Below are positions 33,715-41,934 of a stretch of DNA of 64,000 nt, piece by piece. A program made the position numbers and the translations under genes. Numbering within the stretch: position 1 is the stretch's first letter; the number at the start of each line of letters is the position of its first letter. The notes below the pieces were generated by a model. That model saw only the letters and a list, made by a program, of their open reading frames with translations. It did not search any database and was not told where the DNA came from. The stretch is from an uncultured Oscillospiraceae bacterium (GTDB taxonomy: Bacteria > Bacillota > Clostridia > Oscillospirales > Oscillospiraceae), in assembly GCA_947623745.1 (NCBI GenBank), contig CANQHN010000011.1, positions 1 to 64,000 of the forward strand. Direction: 5' to 3'.

Positions 33715-35139
33715 TCATCCGGCGGCGTCCGGCTGGTCCTCGCTTACCCGGCGCACCAGCTCCGCCCCCTCTTTGGTGACCCGGTAGTACTCCGTGTAGT
33801 GTTCCTGGCCGTCCCGGAGGGCGCAGGCCACCAAGCCCGAAGCGGGGTCAGGCTCCGGGTTGCACAGCTGGCAGCAGTAGCGGAACTGCCCCGCCTCCTC
33901 GTCCCAGAGCCAGAACCAGTAGGGGAGGTTGGCCCCGTTGGTGACCCAGCCCATGAGCCCCAGGTCCTCGGTGCCGTCCAGGTCCAGATCGGCCAGCAGC
34001 AGGGCGGTATCGGCCTGCCAGGTCTCGGTGTACCGCCCGTCCCGGAGCATGGAGACGTCCTCCGGCGGCAGGTCGTCGGCCACCACAATGGCCTGGAGCA
34101 GGGTATCCCCCTCCCAGACCTCCACGCGGTCCACGCCCACGGCGTACTCGTCCAGGGACTGGACCGCGCAGCGCAGGGTGAGGGTGCGGCCAGAGGCGGT
34201 GGGCAGGGTGCGCTCCAGCAGTTCCCCATTTTCCGGGGGATCTTCCGCCTTTGCCGCCAGGAACAGCGCCCCGGGCTCCAGCTCCCAGCTCACCCAGTTC
34301 CCGCTCTCGTCCCGCCATTCGGCGGTGACGGCGGCGTCCGGATCGTCCTTCAGGTCCAGGGCGTTCAGGCTGACCCAGGTGTCCTCCTCCTGGCCAAGCA
34401 GCTCCCGAGCGGCGTCGTTGAGCTGCCAGCACAACACCTGGCCGTCGTCCTGCCGCTGGAACACGTCCAAAAAGCCGCTGGCGTGGTAGTTGGACAGCAG
34501 CTCTGGCGCCCCGTCCCCGTCCAGGTCCACCTGGAAGGAGGTGTTGTAGCAGGTGGCGATGAGCTGGGGCTGGCCGTCCACCAGGCCGTAGTAGTCGATG
34601 CCGGCCCACGCGGCCCCGATCTCATAGCGCAGCACCGCCCCGTCGTACCCCAGCACGCCGGTGAAGGGCTCCAGGGACACGCTGTTCCAGTAGTGGTGCT
34701 CCGGGCCGTAGTCCAGATAGGCGATGATACGGATGTCCTCCCCGCCCGGGGCGCGGTAGCACAGCGCCCCCACCTGGTCGGACATGTACTGCTCCCCCTC
34801 GGGGGCGTCCTCCAGGGTGACCAGGAACTCCCCGCCGCCGGAGACGTCGGCGCGCAGCAGCACCTCGCCGGCGGAGCCGTCCGGGGCACCCTGGCTCTGA
34901 TCCGCTGGCACGGAGAGGCCGGAATGGACCTGGCTGGTGTCCGGCACCTGCGGGGTCTGGGCGCTCTGGCAGGACACCAGGTTCCCGCACAGGGCGATGG
35001 CCAGGACCGCGAGGGCAATCACCGCCGTCGGCGGGCGCTTTTTGGGGCTCTCCATCAGGTTCTGGATGCGCTGCTTCACCAGACTGTCCGACCCGGACAG
35101 GGGGGTGGAGAAATAGGATCTCGGAAATCTATGTTTCAT
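33715..35139 (-). CDS. Lipoprotein with M56-derived N-terminus, paralogue 1
   Basis: A 474-residue protein. The M56-tail repeat (residues 10-58) ends in lipobox Leu-Val-Ser-Cys (C57). The exported region carries Leu-Asp-Gly-Asp-Gly-Ala-Pro-Glu-Leu and Leu-Asp-Leu-Asp-Gly-Thr-Glu-Asp-Leu turns that resemble calcium-binding FG-GAP repeats. It lies in exactly the same frame as the M56 gene upstream, separated only by TAA, three codons, TGA and three codons. This looks like a once continuous BlaR1-type protein split by stops. GAGGTG is five bases before the ATG, so it is now translated separately. Confidence 0.75.
   Translation of the reverse strand: MKHRFPRSYFSTPLSGSDSLVKQRIQNLMESPKKRPPTAVIALAVLAIALCGNLVSCQSAQTPQVPDTSQVHSGLSVPADQSQGAPDGSAGEVLLRADVSGGGEFLVTLEDAPEGEQYMSDQVGALCYRAPGGEDIRIIAYLDYGPEHHYWNSVSLEPFTGVLGYDGAVLRYEIGAAWAGIDYYGLVDGQPQLIATCYNTSFQVDLDGDGAPELLSNYHASGFLDVFQRQDDGQVLCWQLNDAARELLGQEEDTWVSLNALDLKDDPDAAVTAEWRDESGNWVSWELEPGALFLAAKAEDPPENGELLERTLPTASGRTLTLRCAVQSLDEYAVGVDRVEVWEGDTLLQAIVVADDLPPEDVSMLRDGRYTETWQADTALLLADLDLDGTEDLGLMGWVTNGANLPYWFWLWDEEAGQFRYCCQLCNPEPDPASGLVACALRDGQEHYTEYYRVTKEGAELVRRVSEDQPDAAG
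34966..35112 (-). repeat. 147-bp coding repeat, copy 1 (M56 tail)
   Basis: This copy is adjacent to the M56 gene and in its frame, so it is the likely ancestral one. Confidence 0.85.
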
Positions 35140-35160
35140 CTTGACACCTCAAAAAATGAT

Positions 35161-36054
35161 TTATGACAGGTTGTTTCGCCTTTGCAGCCGCTCCACGGCG
35201 GCCAGGATGGTCTGGCCGTAGGCGGCGCGCTCCTCCTCCGGCAGCAGGCGGGCCGCCGCGTCGTCGCAGGCCAGCTCCGTGTCCCGCTCCACCCAGCGCA
35301 GCATGAGCCACACCGCCGGGTTGAACCAGTGCAGGGCCGCCGCCCACAGAGCCAGGGCCTTCAGGAGGATGTCCCGGCGGCGGCAGTGGGTCAGCTCGTG
35401 GAGCAGGGAGTAGAACAGCGGCTTTTCGGAGATGGTCTCCCGGGGCAGCAGCAGCGCCGGGCGCAGCGCCCCGGCCAGCATGGGCACCTCCAGCCCCTGT
35501 ACGGCGACCAGCCGGGGCAGGCGGCGCAGTCCCAGCATCGCGCCGGTGCGCTCGTACAGCTCCAGCACCTCACGGTTGGATACCGGGGCGGACCACCGGC
35601 GCAGGTAGCGGAGAAAGCGCAGGTGGCCCCACAGGCTCCAGGCCAGGATCAGCACCGCCACCCCCAGCCACAGGGAGAACACCGCCTGGGACAGCGTCAG
35701 GCCGGGGAGCGGGGGGCGCTCCGGGTCAGAGGCGGCCGGGAGTTGGGCGGCGGGCGGCGGGGCCGCCTGCGTGCCACTCCGATCGGGCACGGGCCGACTG
35801 GCGGCTGGGGGCTGTGCCTCGGCGGGGGTGAGGAGCACCCGGTCGGTGGGGGCGGGCAGCTGGATGGGAGGCCGCGCGGCGGGGACCGACGGGGAGAGGG
35901 GGACGGCCAGCCGCAGGCACAGCAGCAGCCACGCCCAGCACCGCCACCGGGCGGTGAAGCGCCGGCCGAACAGCCGCCCCGCGGCGGCTAGGGCCAGCGC
36001 GGCGGCTGCCCCGCCCAGGGACAGAGCCCCCAGAGAGGTGAGAAAATCTGTCAT
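35161..36054 (-). CDS. M56 family (BlaR1/MecR1-like) membrane metallopeptidase, short
   Basis: A 297-residue membrane protein with N-terminal spans, a Pro-rich loop and the zinc site His-Glu-Leu-Thr-His, then Glu-Arg-Asp-Thr-Glu-Leu-Ala-Cys-Asp. M56 proteins sense an outside signal and cut the BlaI repressor or act with it. BlaR1 proteins are about twice as long; here the part after the catalytic domain is encoded as a separate in-frame gene (33715-35139). The start overlaps the blaI stop (ATGA), which couples translation. The external sensor may now be one or more of the three lipoproteins. Confidence 0.85.
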   Translation of the reverse strand: MTDFLTSLGALSLGGAAAALALAAAGRLFGRRFTARWRCWAWLLLCLRLAVPLSPSVPAARPPIQLPAPTDRVLLTPAEAQPPAASRPVPDRSGTQAAPPPAAQLPAASDPERPPLPGLTLSQAVFSLWLGVAVLILAWSLWGHLRFLRYLRRWSAPVSNREVLELYERTGAMLGLRRLPRLVAVQGLEVPMLAGALRPALLLPRETISEKPLFYSLLHELTHCRRRDILLKALALWAAALHWFNPAVWLMLRWVERDTELACDDAAARLLPEEERAAYGQTILAAVERLQRRNNLS

Positions 36055-36425
36055 CCCTTCTGCCCCCCGCTCAGCCGCTCCAGCAGGGCGCGCAGCTCGT
36101 CCAGGTCCTGCTGCTCCAGCCCGCCCCGGGCCAGGGCGGCCAGGAAAGCGCTGGGGGAGCTGCCGTACAGCCGGGAGAGGACCTGCCGGCTGTCGAAAGC
36201 CAGGTAGTCCTCCCGGGAGACCAGGGGGGTGTACAGGTTGACCTTCCCCATGCGGCGGGAGCGGACAAAGCCCTTGTCCGCCAGGCGGGAGAGGTAGGTG
36301 TTGACCGTATTGGAGGCCCAGCCGAACCCGGCCAGGGCCTGCTCCAGCTGGGCCCTGGGGGTGTCCGGGCCGGAGTCCCACAGGGCCTTCATCACTTCCA
36401 GTTCGGTATCTGGCAGGCGCTTCAT
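36051..36425 (-). CDS. BlaI/MecI/CopY family repressor
   Basis: A 124-residue winged-helix repressor: Leu-Pro-Asp-Thr-Glu-Leu-Glu-Val-Met-Lys-Ala-Leu-Trp at the start and Thr-Val-Asn-Thr-Tyr-Leu-Ser-Arg-Leu in the recognition helix region. BlaI proteins bind as dimers and leave DNA after cleavage by an M56 peptidase. ATG 36425 has GGAG upstream; the TTG five codons earlier does not. It heads the five-gene operon and has two operator copies over its promoter. Confidence 0.92.
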   Translation of the reverse strand: MKRLPDTELEVMKALWDSGPDTPRAQLEQALAGFGWASNTVNTYLSRLADKGFVRSRRMGKVNLYTPLVSREDYLAFDSRQVLSRLYGSSPSAFLAALARGGLEQQDLDELRALLERLSGGQKG

Positions 36426-36443
36426 CAGGGATCGCTCCAATCT

Positions 36444-36495
36444 ACTTCAAATGTAGTTTCGACAATATACTACAATTGAAGTTGATAAAGGTCAA
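36444..36495 (-). promoter_or_regulatory. blaI promoter with two operator dyads
   Basis: On the minus strand TTGACC (36495-36490) and TAGTAT (36472-36467) have a 17-base spacer. Two related 14-base dyads, ACTACAATTGAAGT (36469-36482) and, on the opposite strand, ACTACATTTGAAGT (36444-36457), are centred 25 bases apart. One covers the -10 region and the other lies at the start of the transcript. This fits autorepression by BlaI. Confidence 0.75.
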
Positions 36496-36524
36496 GTTAC
36501 AAATTGGTTACAAAAGAAGAAAAG

Positions 36525-36551
36525 AATCCCCCGCCCTCCGGGCGGGGGATT
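36525..36551. terminator. Strong hairpin, terminator-like
   Basis: AATCCCCCGCCC and GGCGGGGGATT pair around TCCG, with flanking A and T stretches. It lies upstream of the blaI promoter and may end transcripts from the SH3 gene on the minus strand. Confidence 0.6.
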
Positions 36552-36554
36552 CCA

Positions 36555-36735
36555 GGTCGGTTTTCTTGTTCCGCCCGGCGGGCGGGGATTTGGTCAATTT
36601 GCAACTGTGGACAGGAGTTTTGGTTGGTTTGCTTGTTCCGCCCGATGAGCGGGGGTTGATCTGCTTGTTCTGCCCGATGGACGGGGGTTGGTTGATTTGC
36701 TTATTCCGCCCGGTGGGCGGGATTTTTTGATGATT
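36555..36735. repeat. Array of four hairpin-bearing direct repeats
   Basis: Four units of about 40-55 bases share TTGTTCCGCCCG, a 2-3 base turn, GGGCGGG, then GATTTGGTT-like spacer. Each unit is itself a small hairpin (CCGCCC/GGGCGG), and the last one ends in TTTTTT. They occupy the spacer between the SH3 protein gene and the blaI promoter. Confidence 0.7.
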
Positions 36736-36771
36736 CGCCGCTGCGGGCGAGGGTTGGGTCGGGCCGGGAAA

Positions 36772-37656
36772 TCAGCGCACGCTGATATAGTCCTTGGACA
36801 CGTAGCCCTCGGTGTCCTGGCCGTTGGTGCCCTTGAAGGTGATGTGATAGAAGTTGTTGCCCGCGTCCTCCAGGATAGTGACGGAGGCGCCGTTCTGCAG
36901 GGAGGCGATGATCGAGTTGGTGGTGCCGGGGCCGGAGCGGACGTTCAGCCCGTTGGAGGCGTTGGTCACGGTGCCGGTGGAATTGCTGGTAACGGGGGCG
37001 TCGCTGGAGCTGCCGCGGCAGTAGATGGTGCACTGGGCCACCTTGCCGCCGGCGGTGGCGGAGATGACGACCCGCACCTGGGAGGAACCGGTGTTGATGT
37101 TGGTGACGGTGCCGTCAGTGCCCACAGTGGCCACGCTGGGGTTATCGCTGGTCCAGGTGACCTCCGCGTCGGCGGGGTCCACGGTGACGATGAGCTGGAC
37201 GGACTGGTTGGGGAGCAGGGTCTCCTCCGCGGTGTTCAGGGACACGGAGAGGACCTCATCCACCACCGGCGGGGTGGAGATATCGGGGGTGCTGATGTCG
37301 GGGGTGGCGGGAGTGGACTGGCTGGTGGAGACCTGGCTCCCGGAGGAGGCGGGCTCGTCCTCGCCCCAGCCCAGCAGGGGACCGATGGTGTTAAAGACGA
37401 TATACAGCGCCGCGATGATCAGGATCAGGGACAGCACCAGCCCCACGATCTGCAGGGGGTTGACCCGGTTGCCGTTGTAGCCGCTGCCGGCCACCCGGCG
37501 GCCGCTGCCCACCTGGGCGGACCGGGAGCTGCGGGAGCGGGCGGGCCGCTCGTCGCAGAAGGGGCATCTCTTATAGGTGATGGAATAGTCCTCGCCGCAC
37601 TTCTCACAGCGGATCACGTCGCTGCGGCGGATCGGTTCTGGTTGTTTGTTGGCCAT
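36772..37656 (-). CDS. Zinc-ribbon membrane protein with Ig-like (BIG2) and SH3 domains
   Basis: A 294-residue protein. Residues 17-34 form a zinc ribbon (Cys-Glu-Lys-Cys, Cys-Pro-Phe-Cys); one membrane span is at about 68-91. Outside are a Ser/Thr-Pro linker, a bacterial Ig-like domain (Val-Thr-Trp-Thr-Ser-Asp-Asn-Pro-Ser-Val-Ala) and a C-terminal SH3b domain (Leu-Asn-Val-Arg-Ser-Gly-Pro-Gly-Thr), which usually binds cell wall. The zinc ribbon-TM-outside layout resembles the kinases at 13-19 kb without the kinase. GGAGGAG precedes the ATG. It is divergent from the AAA ATPase gene. Confidence 0.85.
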   Translation of the reverse strand: MANKQPEPIRRSDVIRCEKCGEDYSITYKRCPFCDERPARSRSSRSAQVGSGRRVAGSGYNGNRVNPLQIVGLVLSLILIIAALYIVFNTIGPLLGWGEDEPASSGSQVSTSQSTPATPDISTPDISTPPVVDEVLSVSLNTAEETLLPNQSVQLIVTVDPADAEVTWTSDNPSVATVGTDGTVTNINTGSSQVRVVISATAGGKVAQCTIYCRGSSSDAPVTSNSTGTVTNASNGLNVRSGPGTTNSIIASLQNGASVTILEDAGNNFYHITFKGTNGQDTEGYVSKDYISVR

Positions 37657-37825
37657 AGTTCAGGCTCCTCCATGTTTGATTTGGATACAGCATAGCCTGC
37701 ATCTGATGAATTTTTAACTGCAATCAATTGTTATTGTACCCTCTTTTTCCGCCTTAGTCAATGAAGAAACTGTGAATTCCATCTTTTTTCGACGATTCCG
37801 CAGGAAATCTTGGCGGCCTTGGTGC

Positions 37826-37854
37826 TTGACCGCGGCTGTTTGGTATTCTATAAT
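37826..37854 (+). promoter_or_regulatory. Promoter of the AAA ATPase gene
   Basis: TTGACC (37826-37831) and TATAAT (37849-37854) are 17 bases apart, 65 bases before the ATG at 37919. Confidence 0.8.
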
Positions 37855-37918
37855 GGTGGAAATCCCACGATTTATCCCCAATCCCGGGATATTCCCTATT
37901 TCCAGCGAGGTGAACGCC

Positions 37919-39379
37919 ATGAAGGGCACCATGTCCGCCGCCACCGCCCACAAGCAGTACACGGAGATCGTCTCCACCCTGCGCAGGCTCATCGCCGACC
38001 CGGCCCTGCGCACCCGGTTCAGCCAGGAGATCGACGGCTTTGTCCGCTCCTGCGCCCTGGGGGTGTGGCAGGCCGACAACGCCAGCCAGATCACCCCCCG
38101 GCACGTGGAGTTCTACAACGCCATCTACTCCCCCGGCGCCCAGTCCCCCTCTGCTCTGTACTGGGAGGTGGCCACCGGCGTGGCCAACTTCCCCGGCTTT
38201 GCCCCCCCGAAGTTCTTCGCCCGGATGCGGGAGTACGACCGGCTGACGGGGAACCACCTCTCCCGGCGCTTTGTGGACCAGCTCACCCTGGTGCTGCTGG
38301 TGTTCGCCGCCGTGGACGACGTGGTCAGCGAGGCGGAGGCCGGCTTTGTCAACGCCTGCGCCGACCAGCTGCTGGCCCTGTGCGAAGGGGACGGCTTGGA
38401 GGGGGACCGCCCGGCCCTGAAGGCCGACGAGTTCATCACCCGCTCCGGCCCGGCCCCGGCCCCCGCGGCACAGAAGCAGTCGGCCCCGGAGACAAAAGAG
38501 GAGGAGAAACCCCTGCCGCCCCCCGACTTGGATGAGGTCCTGGCCGAGCTGGACGGCCTGTGCGGCCTGGAGCAGGTGAAAAAGGACGTGAAGAGCCTGA
38601 TCAACCTGGTGAAGGTGCGCAAACTGCGCCAGGAGAACGGCCTGCCCGTGCCCCCCATGTCCCTGCACCTGGTGTTCCTGGGCAACCCCGGCACCGGCAA
38701 GACCACTGTGGCCAGGCTGCTGGCAAAGATCTACTATGCCATCGGGGTGCTGTCCAAGGGCCAGCTGGTGGAGGTGGACCGCTCCGGCCTGGTGGCCGGC
38801 TTCGTGGGCCAGACGGCCATCAAGACCCAGGAGGTGGTGCAGAAGGCCCTGGGCGGCGTGCTGTTCATCGACGAAGCCTACGCCCTGGTCAACCAGGAGA
38901 ACGCCAACGACTTCGGCCACGAGGCCATCGAGGTCCTACTGAAGAACATGGAGGACCACCGGGATGACCTGATCGTCATCGTGGCCGGCTACACCAACCT
39001 GATGGAGAAGTTCATCCACTCCAATCCCGGCCTGGAGTCCCGGTTCAACAAGTATTTCTTCTTTGAGGACTACGACGGAGCCCAGCTCATGGAGATCTTC
39101 CGCTCCACCTGCAAAAAGAACGGCTACGCCCTCTCCCCCGAGGGGGAGGCGTGGGCCGCAGAGGACTTCAAAAAGCTCTACGAGGAGCGGGACGAGAACT
39201 TCGGCAACGCCCGGGACGTGCGCAACCTGTTCGAGAAGGCGGTGGCCCGCCAGGCCGACCGGGTGTCCAGGATGGAAAACCCAACCAGGGAACAGCTCAT
39301 GGAGCTGACGAAAGAGGATCTGACCGAGGAAGAGGAGACCGAGGACGCCGAAAAGGCGGAAAACAAGGAGGAGAAGTGA
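37919..39379 (+). CDS. CbxX/CfxQ-type AAA+ ATPase
   Basis: A 486-residue protein. The N-terminal 180 residues are helical, with a TerB-like Phe-Ala-Ala-Val-Asp-Asp-Val-Val-Ser-Glu-Ala-Glu. A Pro/Glu linker leads to an AAA+ domain with Gly-Asn-Pro-Gly-Thr-Gly-Lys-Thr (Walker A), Val-Leu-Phe-Ile-Asp-Glu-Ala-Tyr (Walker B) and Phe-Gly-Asn-Ala-Arg-Asp-Val-Arg, as in CbxX, EccA and SpoVK. Such ATPases remodel protein complexes; the target here is unknown. The C-terminus is Glu/Lys rich. GAGGTG is six bases before 37919, which I prefer to the frame start at 37772. It is followed one base later by a cupin gene. Confidence 0.88.
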   Translation: MKGTMSAATAHKQYTEIVSTLRRLIADPALRTRFSQEIDGFVRSCALGVWQADNASQITPRHVEFYNAIYSPGAQSPSALYWEVATGVANFPGFAPPKFFARMREYDRLTGNHLSRRFVDQLTLVLLVFAAVDDVVSEAEAGFVNACADQLLALCEGDGLEGDRPALKADEFITRSGPAPAPAAQKQSAPETKEEEKPLPPPDLDEVLAELDGLCGLEQVKKDVKSLINLVKVRKLRQENGLPVPPMSLHLVFLGNPGTGKTTVARLLAKIYYAIGVLSKGQLVEVDRSGLVAGFVGQTAIKTQEVVQKALGGVLFIDEAYALVNQENANDFGHEAIEVLLKNMEDHRDDLIVIVAGYTNLMEKFIHSNPGLESRFNKYFFFEDYDGAQLMEIFRSTCKKNGYALSPEGEAWAAEDFKKLYEERDENFGNARDVRNLFEKAVARQADRVSRMENPTREQLMELTKEDLTEEEETEDAEKAENKEEK

Positions 39380-39380
39380 G

Positions 39381-39716
39381 ATGCTGATCAAGTTCGACCA
39401 GATGGAAGAGAACATCACCCCCCACATGCGGGGCGGAGAGGGCTTCTATGCCTGCCGCCGCTATGTGGACGAGAACAACCGCATCATGCGCGGCCGCCTG
39501 GAGCCGGGCTGCTCCATCGGCCTGCACACCCACGACACCAGCAGCGAGATCATCTACATCCTCTCCGGCACCGGCAGGGTGCTCTATGACGACGGCAGCG
39601 AGGCTCTCGCCCCCGGGGACTGCCACTACTGCCCCCAGGGCCACCGGCACAGCCTGATCAACGACGGCAGTACGGACCTGGTGTTCTTTGCCGTCGTCCC
39701 CCAGCACACCAAGTGA
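39381..39716 (+). CDS. Small single-domain cupin protein
   Basis: A 111-residue protein with the two cupin motifs: Gly-x5-His-Thr-His with Glu, and Pro-Gly-Asp-Cys-His-Tyr-Cys-Pro followed by His. It should bind a metal and a small ligand; the substrate cannot be told. GAGGAG precedes the ATG. It ends inside the start of mtaB by a GTGA overlap, so the three genes from 37919 form one unit. Confidence 0.85.
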   Translation: MLIKFDQMEENITPHMRGGEGFYACRRYVDENNRIMRGRLEPGCSIGLHTHDTSSEIIYILSGTGRVLYDDGSEALAPGDCHYCPQGHRHSLINDGSTDLVFFAVVPQHTK

Positions 39717-41002
39717 GGATCGCGTTTTTTACCCTGGGCTGCAAGGTCAACCAGTATGAGACCCAGGCCCTGGAGCAGCTGTTCACCCGGCGGGGCCACA
39801 CCCTGGTCCCCTTCGAGGGGGAGGCGGACGTCTACGTCATCAACACCTGCACCGTCACGGCGGTGAGCGACAAGAAGTCCCGGCAGATGATCCGCCGGGC
39901 CCGGAAACAGGCCCCGGAGGCGGTGGTGGCCGTGTGCGGCTGCTACCCCCAGACCCACCCCGCCGACATGGACGGCCTGGGGGCCGACCTGGTGGCCGGC
40001 ACCGGCGACCGGCTGGGGTTCGTGGAGCTGGTGGAGCGGACCTGGGAGGAGCGCCGGAGCGCGGTGGCCCTGGACGACGCCTTTGCCCGCCGGACCTTTG
40101 AGATTTTGCCCGCCGGCGGCCTGGAGGGCCGCACCCGGGCCATGCTGAAGGTGGAGGACGGCTGCGTCAACTTCTGCTCCTACTGCATCATCCCCTACGC
40201 CCGGGGCCGGGTGCGCTCCCTGCCTGCCAAAGAGGCGGCGGAGCAGGCCGCGGCCCTGGCGGAGCGGGGCTACCGGGAGATCGTGCTCACCGGCATCGAG
40301 ATCTCCTCCTGGGGCCGGGACCTGGAGGGCGCGCCGGAGCTCATGGACCTCGTCGAGGCGGTGTGCGCCGCCGCACCGGCGTGCCGGGTGCGGCTGGGCT
40401 CCCTGGAGCCGCGCACCGTCACGGAGGACTTCTGCCGCCGGGCCGCCGCTCTGCCCAACCTGTGCCCCCACTTCCACCTGTCCCTCCAGAGCGGCTGCGA
40501 CGCGGTGCTGGCCCGGATGAACCGAAAATACGACTCCGCCCGGTATTATGAGAGCGTGACGTTGCTCCGGGAACACTTCGAGGTCCCTGCCGTCACCACC
40601 GACCTGATCGTGGGCTTCCCCGGCGAGACGGAGGAGGAGTTCCAGCAGACCCTGGCCTTTTTGGAGAAGTGCGCCTTCTCCGCCATGCACGTCTTTCCCT
40701 ACTCCCGCCGCCCCGGCACCCCCGCCGCCGCCATGCCCGGCCAGGTGCGCAGGGCGGTGAAGGAGGAGCGGGCCCACCGGGCCGCCCAGCTGGCCGCCCG
40801 GATGGAGCGGGCCTACCTGGAGCAGTGGGTGGGCCGGAGTGTCCCCGTCCTGTTCGAGGAGCGGCGGGACGGCCTTTGGTACGGCCACACCGCCCGGTAC
40901 TGCGAGGCGGCGGCGGACAGCGCCGAGGACCTGCACAACCGCACGCGGAATGTGCGGGTGGAGGCCGTAGAGGGGACCGCCCTGCGGGGGAGCCTGGAAT
41001 AA
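39713..41002 (+). CDS. mtaB: tRNA threonylcarbamoyladenosine methylthiotransferase MtaB
   Basis: A 429-residue radical SAM methylthiotransferase. Leu-Gly-Cys-Lys-Val-Asn-Gln-Tyr-Glu begins the UPF0004 domain with three Cys for one Fe-S cluster. Glu-Asp-Gly-Cys-Val-Asn-Phe-Cys-Ser-Tyr-Cys is the radical SAM cluster motif, and a TRAM-like tail ends the protein. It converts t6A37 to ms2t6A37 in tRNAs reading ANN codons. The GTG start overlaps the cupin stop. Confidence 0.95.
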   Translation: MRIAFFTLGCKVNQYETQALEQLFTRRGHTLVPFEGEADVYVINTCTVTAVSDKKSRQMIRRARKQAPEAVVAVCGCYPQTHPADMDGLGADLVAGTGDRLGFVELVERTWEERRSAVALDDAFARRTFEILPAGGLEGRTRAMLKVEDGCVNFCSYCIIPYARGRVRSLPAKEAAEQAAALAERGYREIVLTGIEISSWGRDLEGAPELMDLVEAVCAAAPACRVRLGSLEPRTVTEDFCRRAAALPNLCPHFHLSLQSGCDAVLARMNRKYDSARYYESVTLLREHFEVPAVTTDLIVGFPGETEEEFQQTLAFLEKCAFSAMHVFPYSRRPGTPAAAMPGQVRRAVKEERAHRAAQLAARMERAYLEQWVGRSVPVLFEERRDGLWYGHTARYCEAAADSAEDLHNRTRNVRVEAVEGTALRGSLE

Positions 41003-41005
41003 TGC

Positions 41006-41034
41006 TTGCGTCGGCGGGATAAACCGGCTATAAT
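41006..41034 (+). promoter_or_regulatory. Promoter of a gene cut off at 41.1 kb
   Basis: TTGCGT (41006-41011) and TATAAT (41029-41034) are 17 bases apart, just after mtaB. It is followed by AGAGGAG and a TTG start at 41068. Confidence 0.7.
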
Positions 41035-41067
41035 AAGGCAAACCACAGCAGAAAAGAGGAGTTCACC

Positions 41068-41127
41068 TTGAAATTAGGCATCGTTGCATACGAGCCCATT
41101 TCTATAAGTTCATGTAACCTCATGTAA
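41068..41127 (+). pseudogene. 5' stub of an interrupted host gene
   Basis: A good promoter and the ribosome site AGAGGAG lead to TTG at 41068 and the coding-like start Lys-Leu-Gly-Ile-Val-Ala-Tyr-Glu-Pro. Near 41100 the sequence abruptly becomes AT-rich and the frame closes at the TAA at 41125. This is what remains of a gene disrupted by insertion of the element that follows. Its 3' part was not found in the window. Confidence 0.55.
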
Positions 41128-41589
41128 GTCCGCAAAACCGCATGATTTCAACGTTTTTTAAAATTACAAGTCCATAAGGATTCATAAAAAACCACGCACT
41201 TTCATGCCATTTGGGCGTAGAAATGGGCGTAGAAAACTAATCTGAAAATAGAGTCCAACGCATTATATTATTTGTTAATTGATACGCTTATACGCTTCTA
41301 TGCCTGCAGCCTATACGGAATAACATTGCAAAATTTACCCAACGTGACAACTGAATATCGACCGCACAGCGGCGTTTCTCAATCCTCAACAGAGAGAACA
41401 GAAACGCCGTTTCTTTATGCCCTCTGTTGTGCAATAGGAGTGAAAAAGTTGTGATTTGTGCGGCTTTGCAAGTGCGGTTTCTACCGGTCAGGTGTCATCT
41501 GCCGCTCCCACGGCAGCGGTGAGGATGGCGTCAGCTGATACAGCAGCAGGGAACAGCAGTGCAAAGTAAGGATCCGATCAGATACGGCA
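41100..41589. other. AT-rich left end of a mobile element, no gene
   Basis: The stretch has TCATGTAA twice near 41108-41130, TGGGCGTAGAAA twice near 41211-41236, and a hairpin at 41370-41416. A 60-residue frame at 41272 spans the hairpin and is not convincing. The abrupt base change at about 41100 is the best estimate of the element border. Confidence 0.5.
41370..41416 (+). terminator. Terminator-like hairpin
   Basis: CGGCGTTTCT (41370-41379) pairs with AGAAACGCCG (41400-41409), followed by TTTCTTT. Confidence 0.65.
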
Positions 41590-41592
41590 TAG

Positions 41593-41931
41593 CAGGAATA
41601 TCACGCCATCCGGCGGCTGCTGGATGCCTTTGAGGCCAGAGGTAAAACGGTCCCGTATTTCCGTGAGCGCGCCATGTTGGTCATCGACGAACACAGCGAA
41701 GTGGACGGGCGGCGGGTATTCGATCAGGACAACAAGGGTTGGAAGGCCGTGTGCAACGCACTCAAGGGCAGGGCTGTTCCAGACGATGACCAGTACACCT
41801 TGGCCGTTTCGTTGCTCTCCACCCCCAGCCCGGAGAATGTCTGCCATACCACCCTTATGGACCTGCGGGACGCCTCGGATTTCTTTGCCCTCCACTCCGG
41901 CGACTATGTCTCTGGCAGTATTTACGGTTAG
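41593..41931 (+). pseudogene. Fragment of an element-borne hypothetical protein
   Basis: A continuous coding-like frame starts right after a TAG at 41590 and reads Gln-Glu-Tyr-His-Ala-Ile-Arg-Arg-Leu-Leu through Asp-Phe-Phe-Ala-Leu-His-Ser-Gly-Asp-Tyr. The only in-frame start (ATG 41674) cuts into what looks like conserved sequence and has no ribosome site, so the 5' part has been lost. I recall similar proteins in clostridial plasmids or elements but cannot name a function. Confidence 0.45.
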
Positions 41932-41934
41932 GGC

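Noticed and set aside
41272..41454. 60-codon frame as a small gene
   Set aside because: It spans a terminator-like hairpin, lacks a ribosome site and sits in the AT-rich element end.
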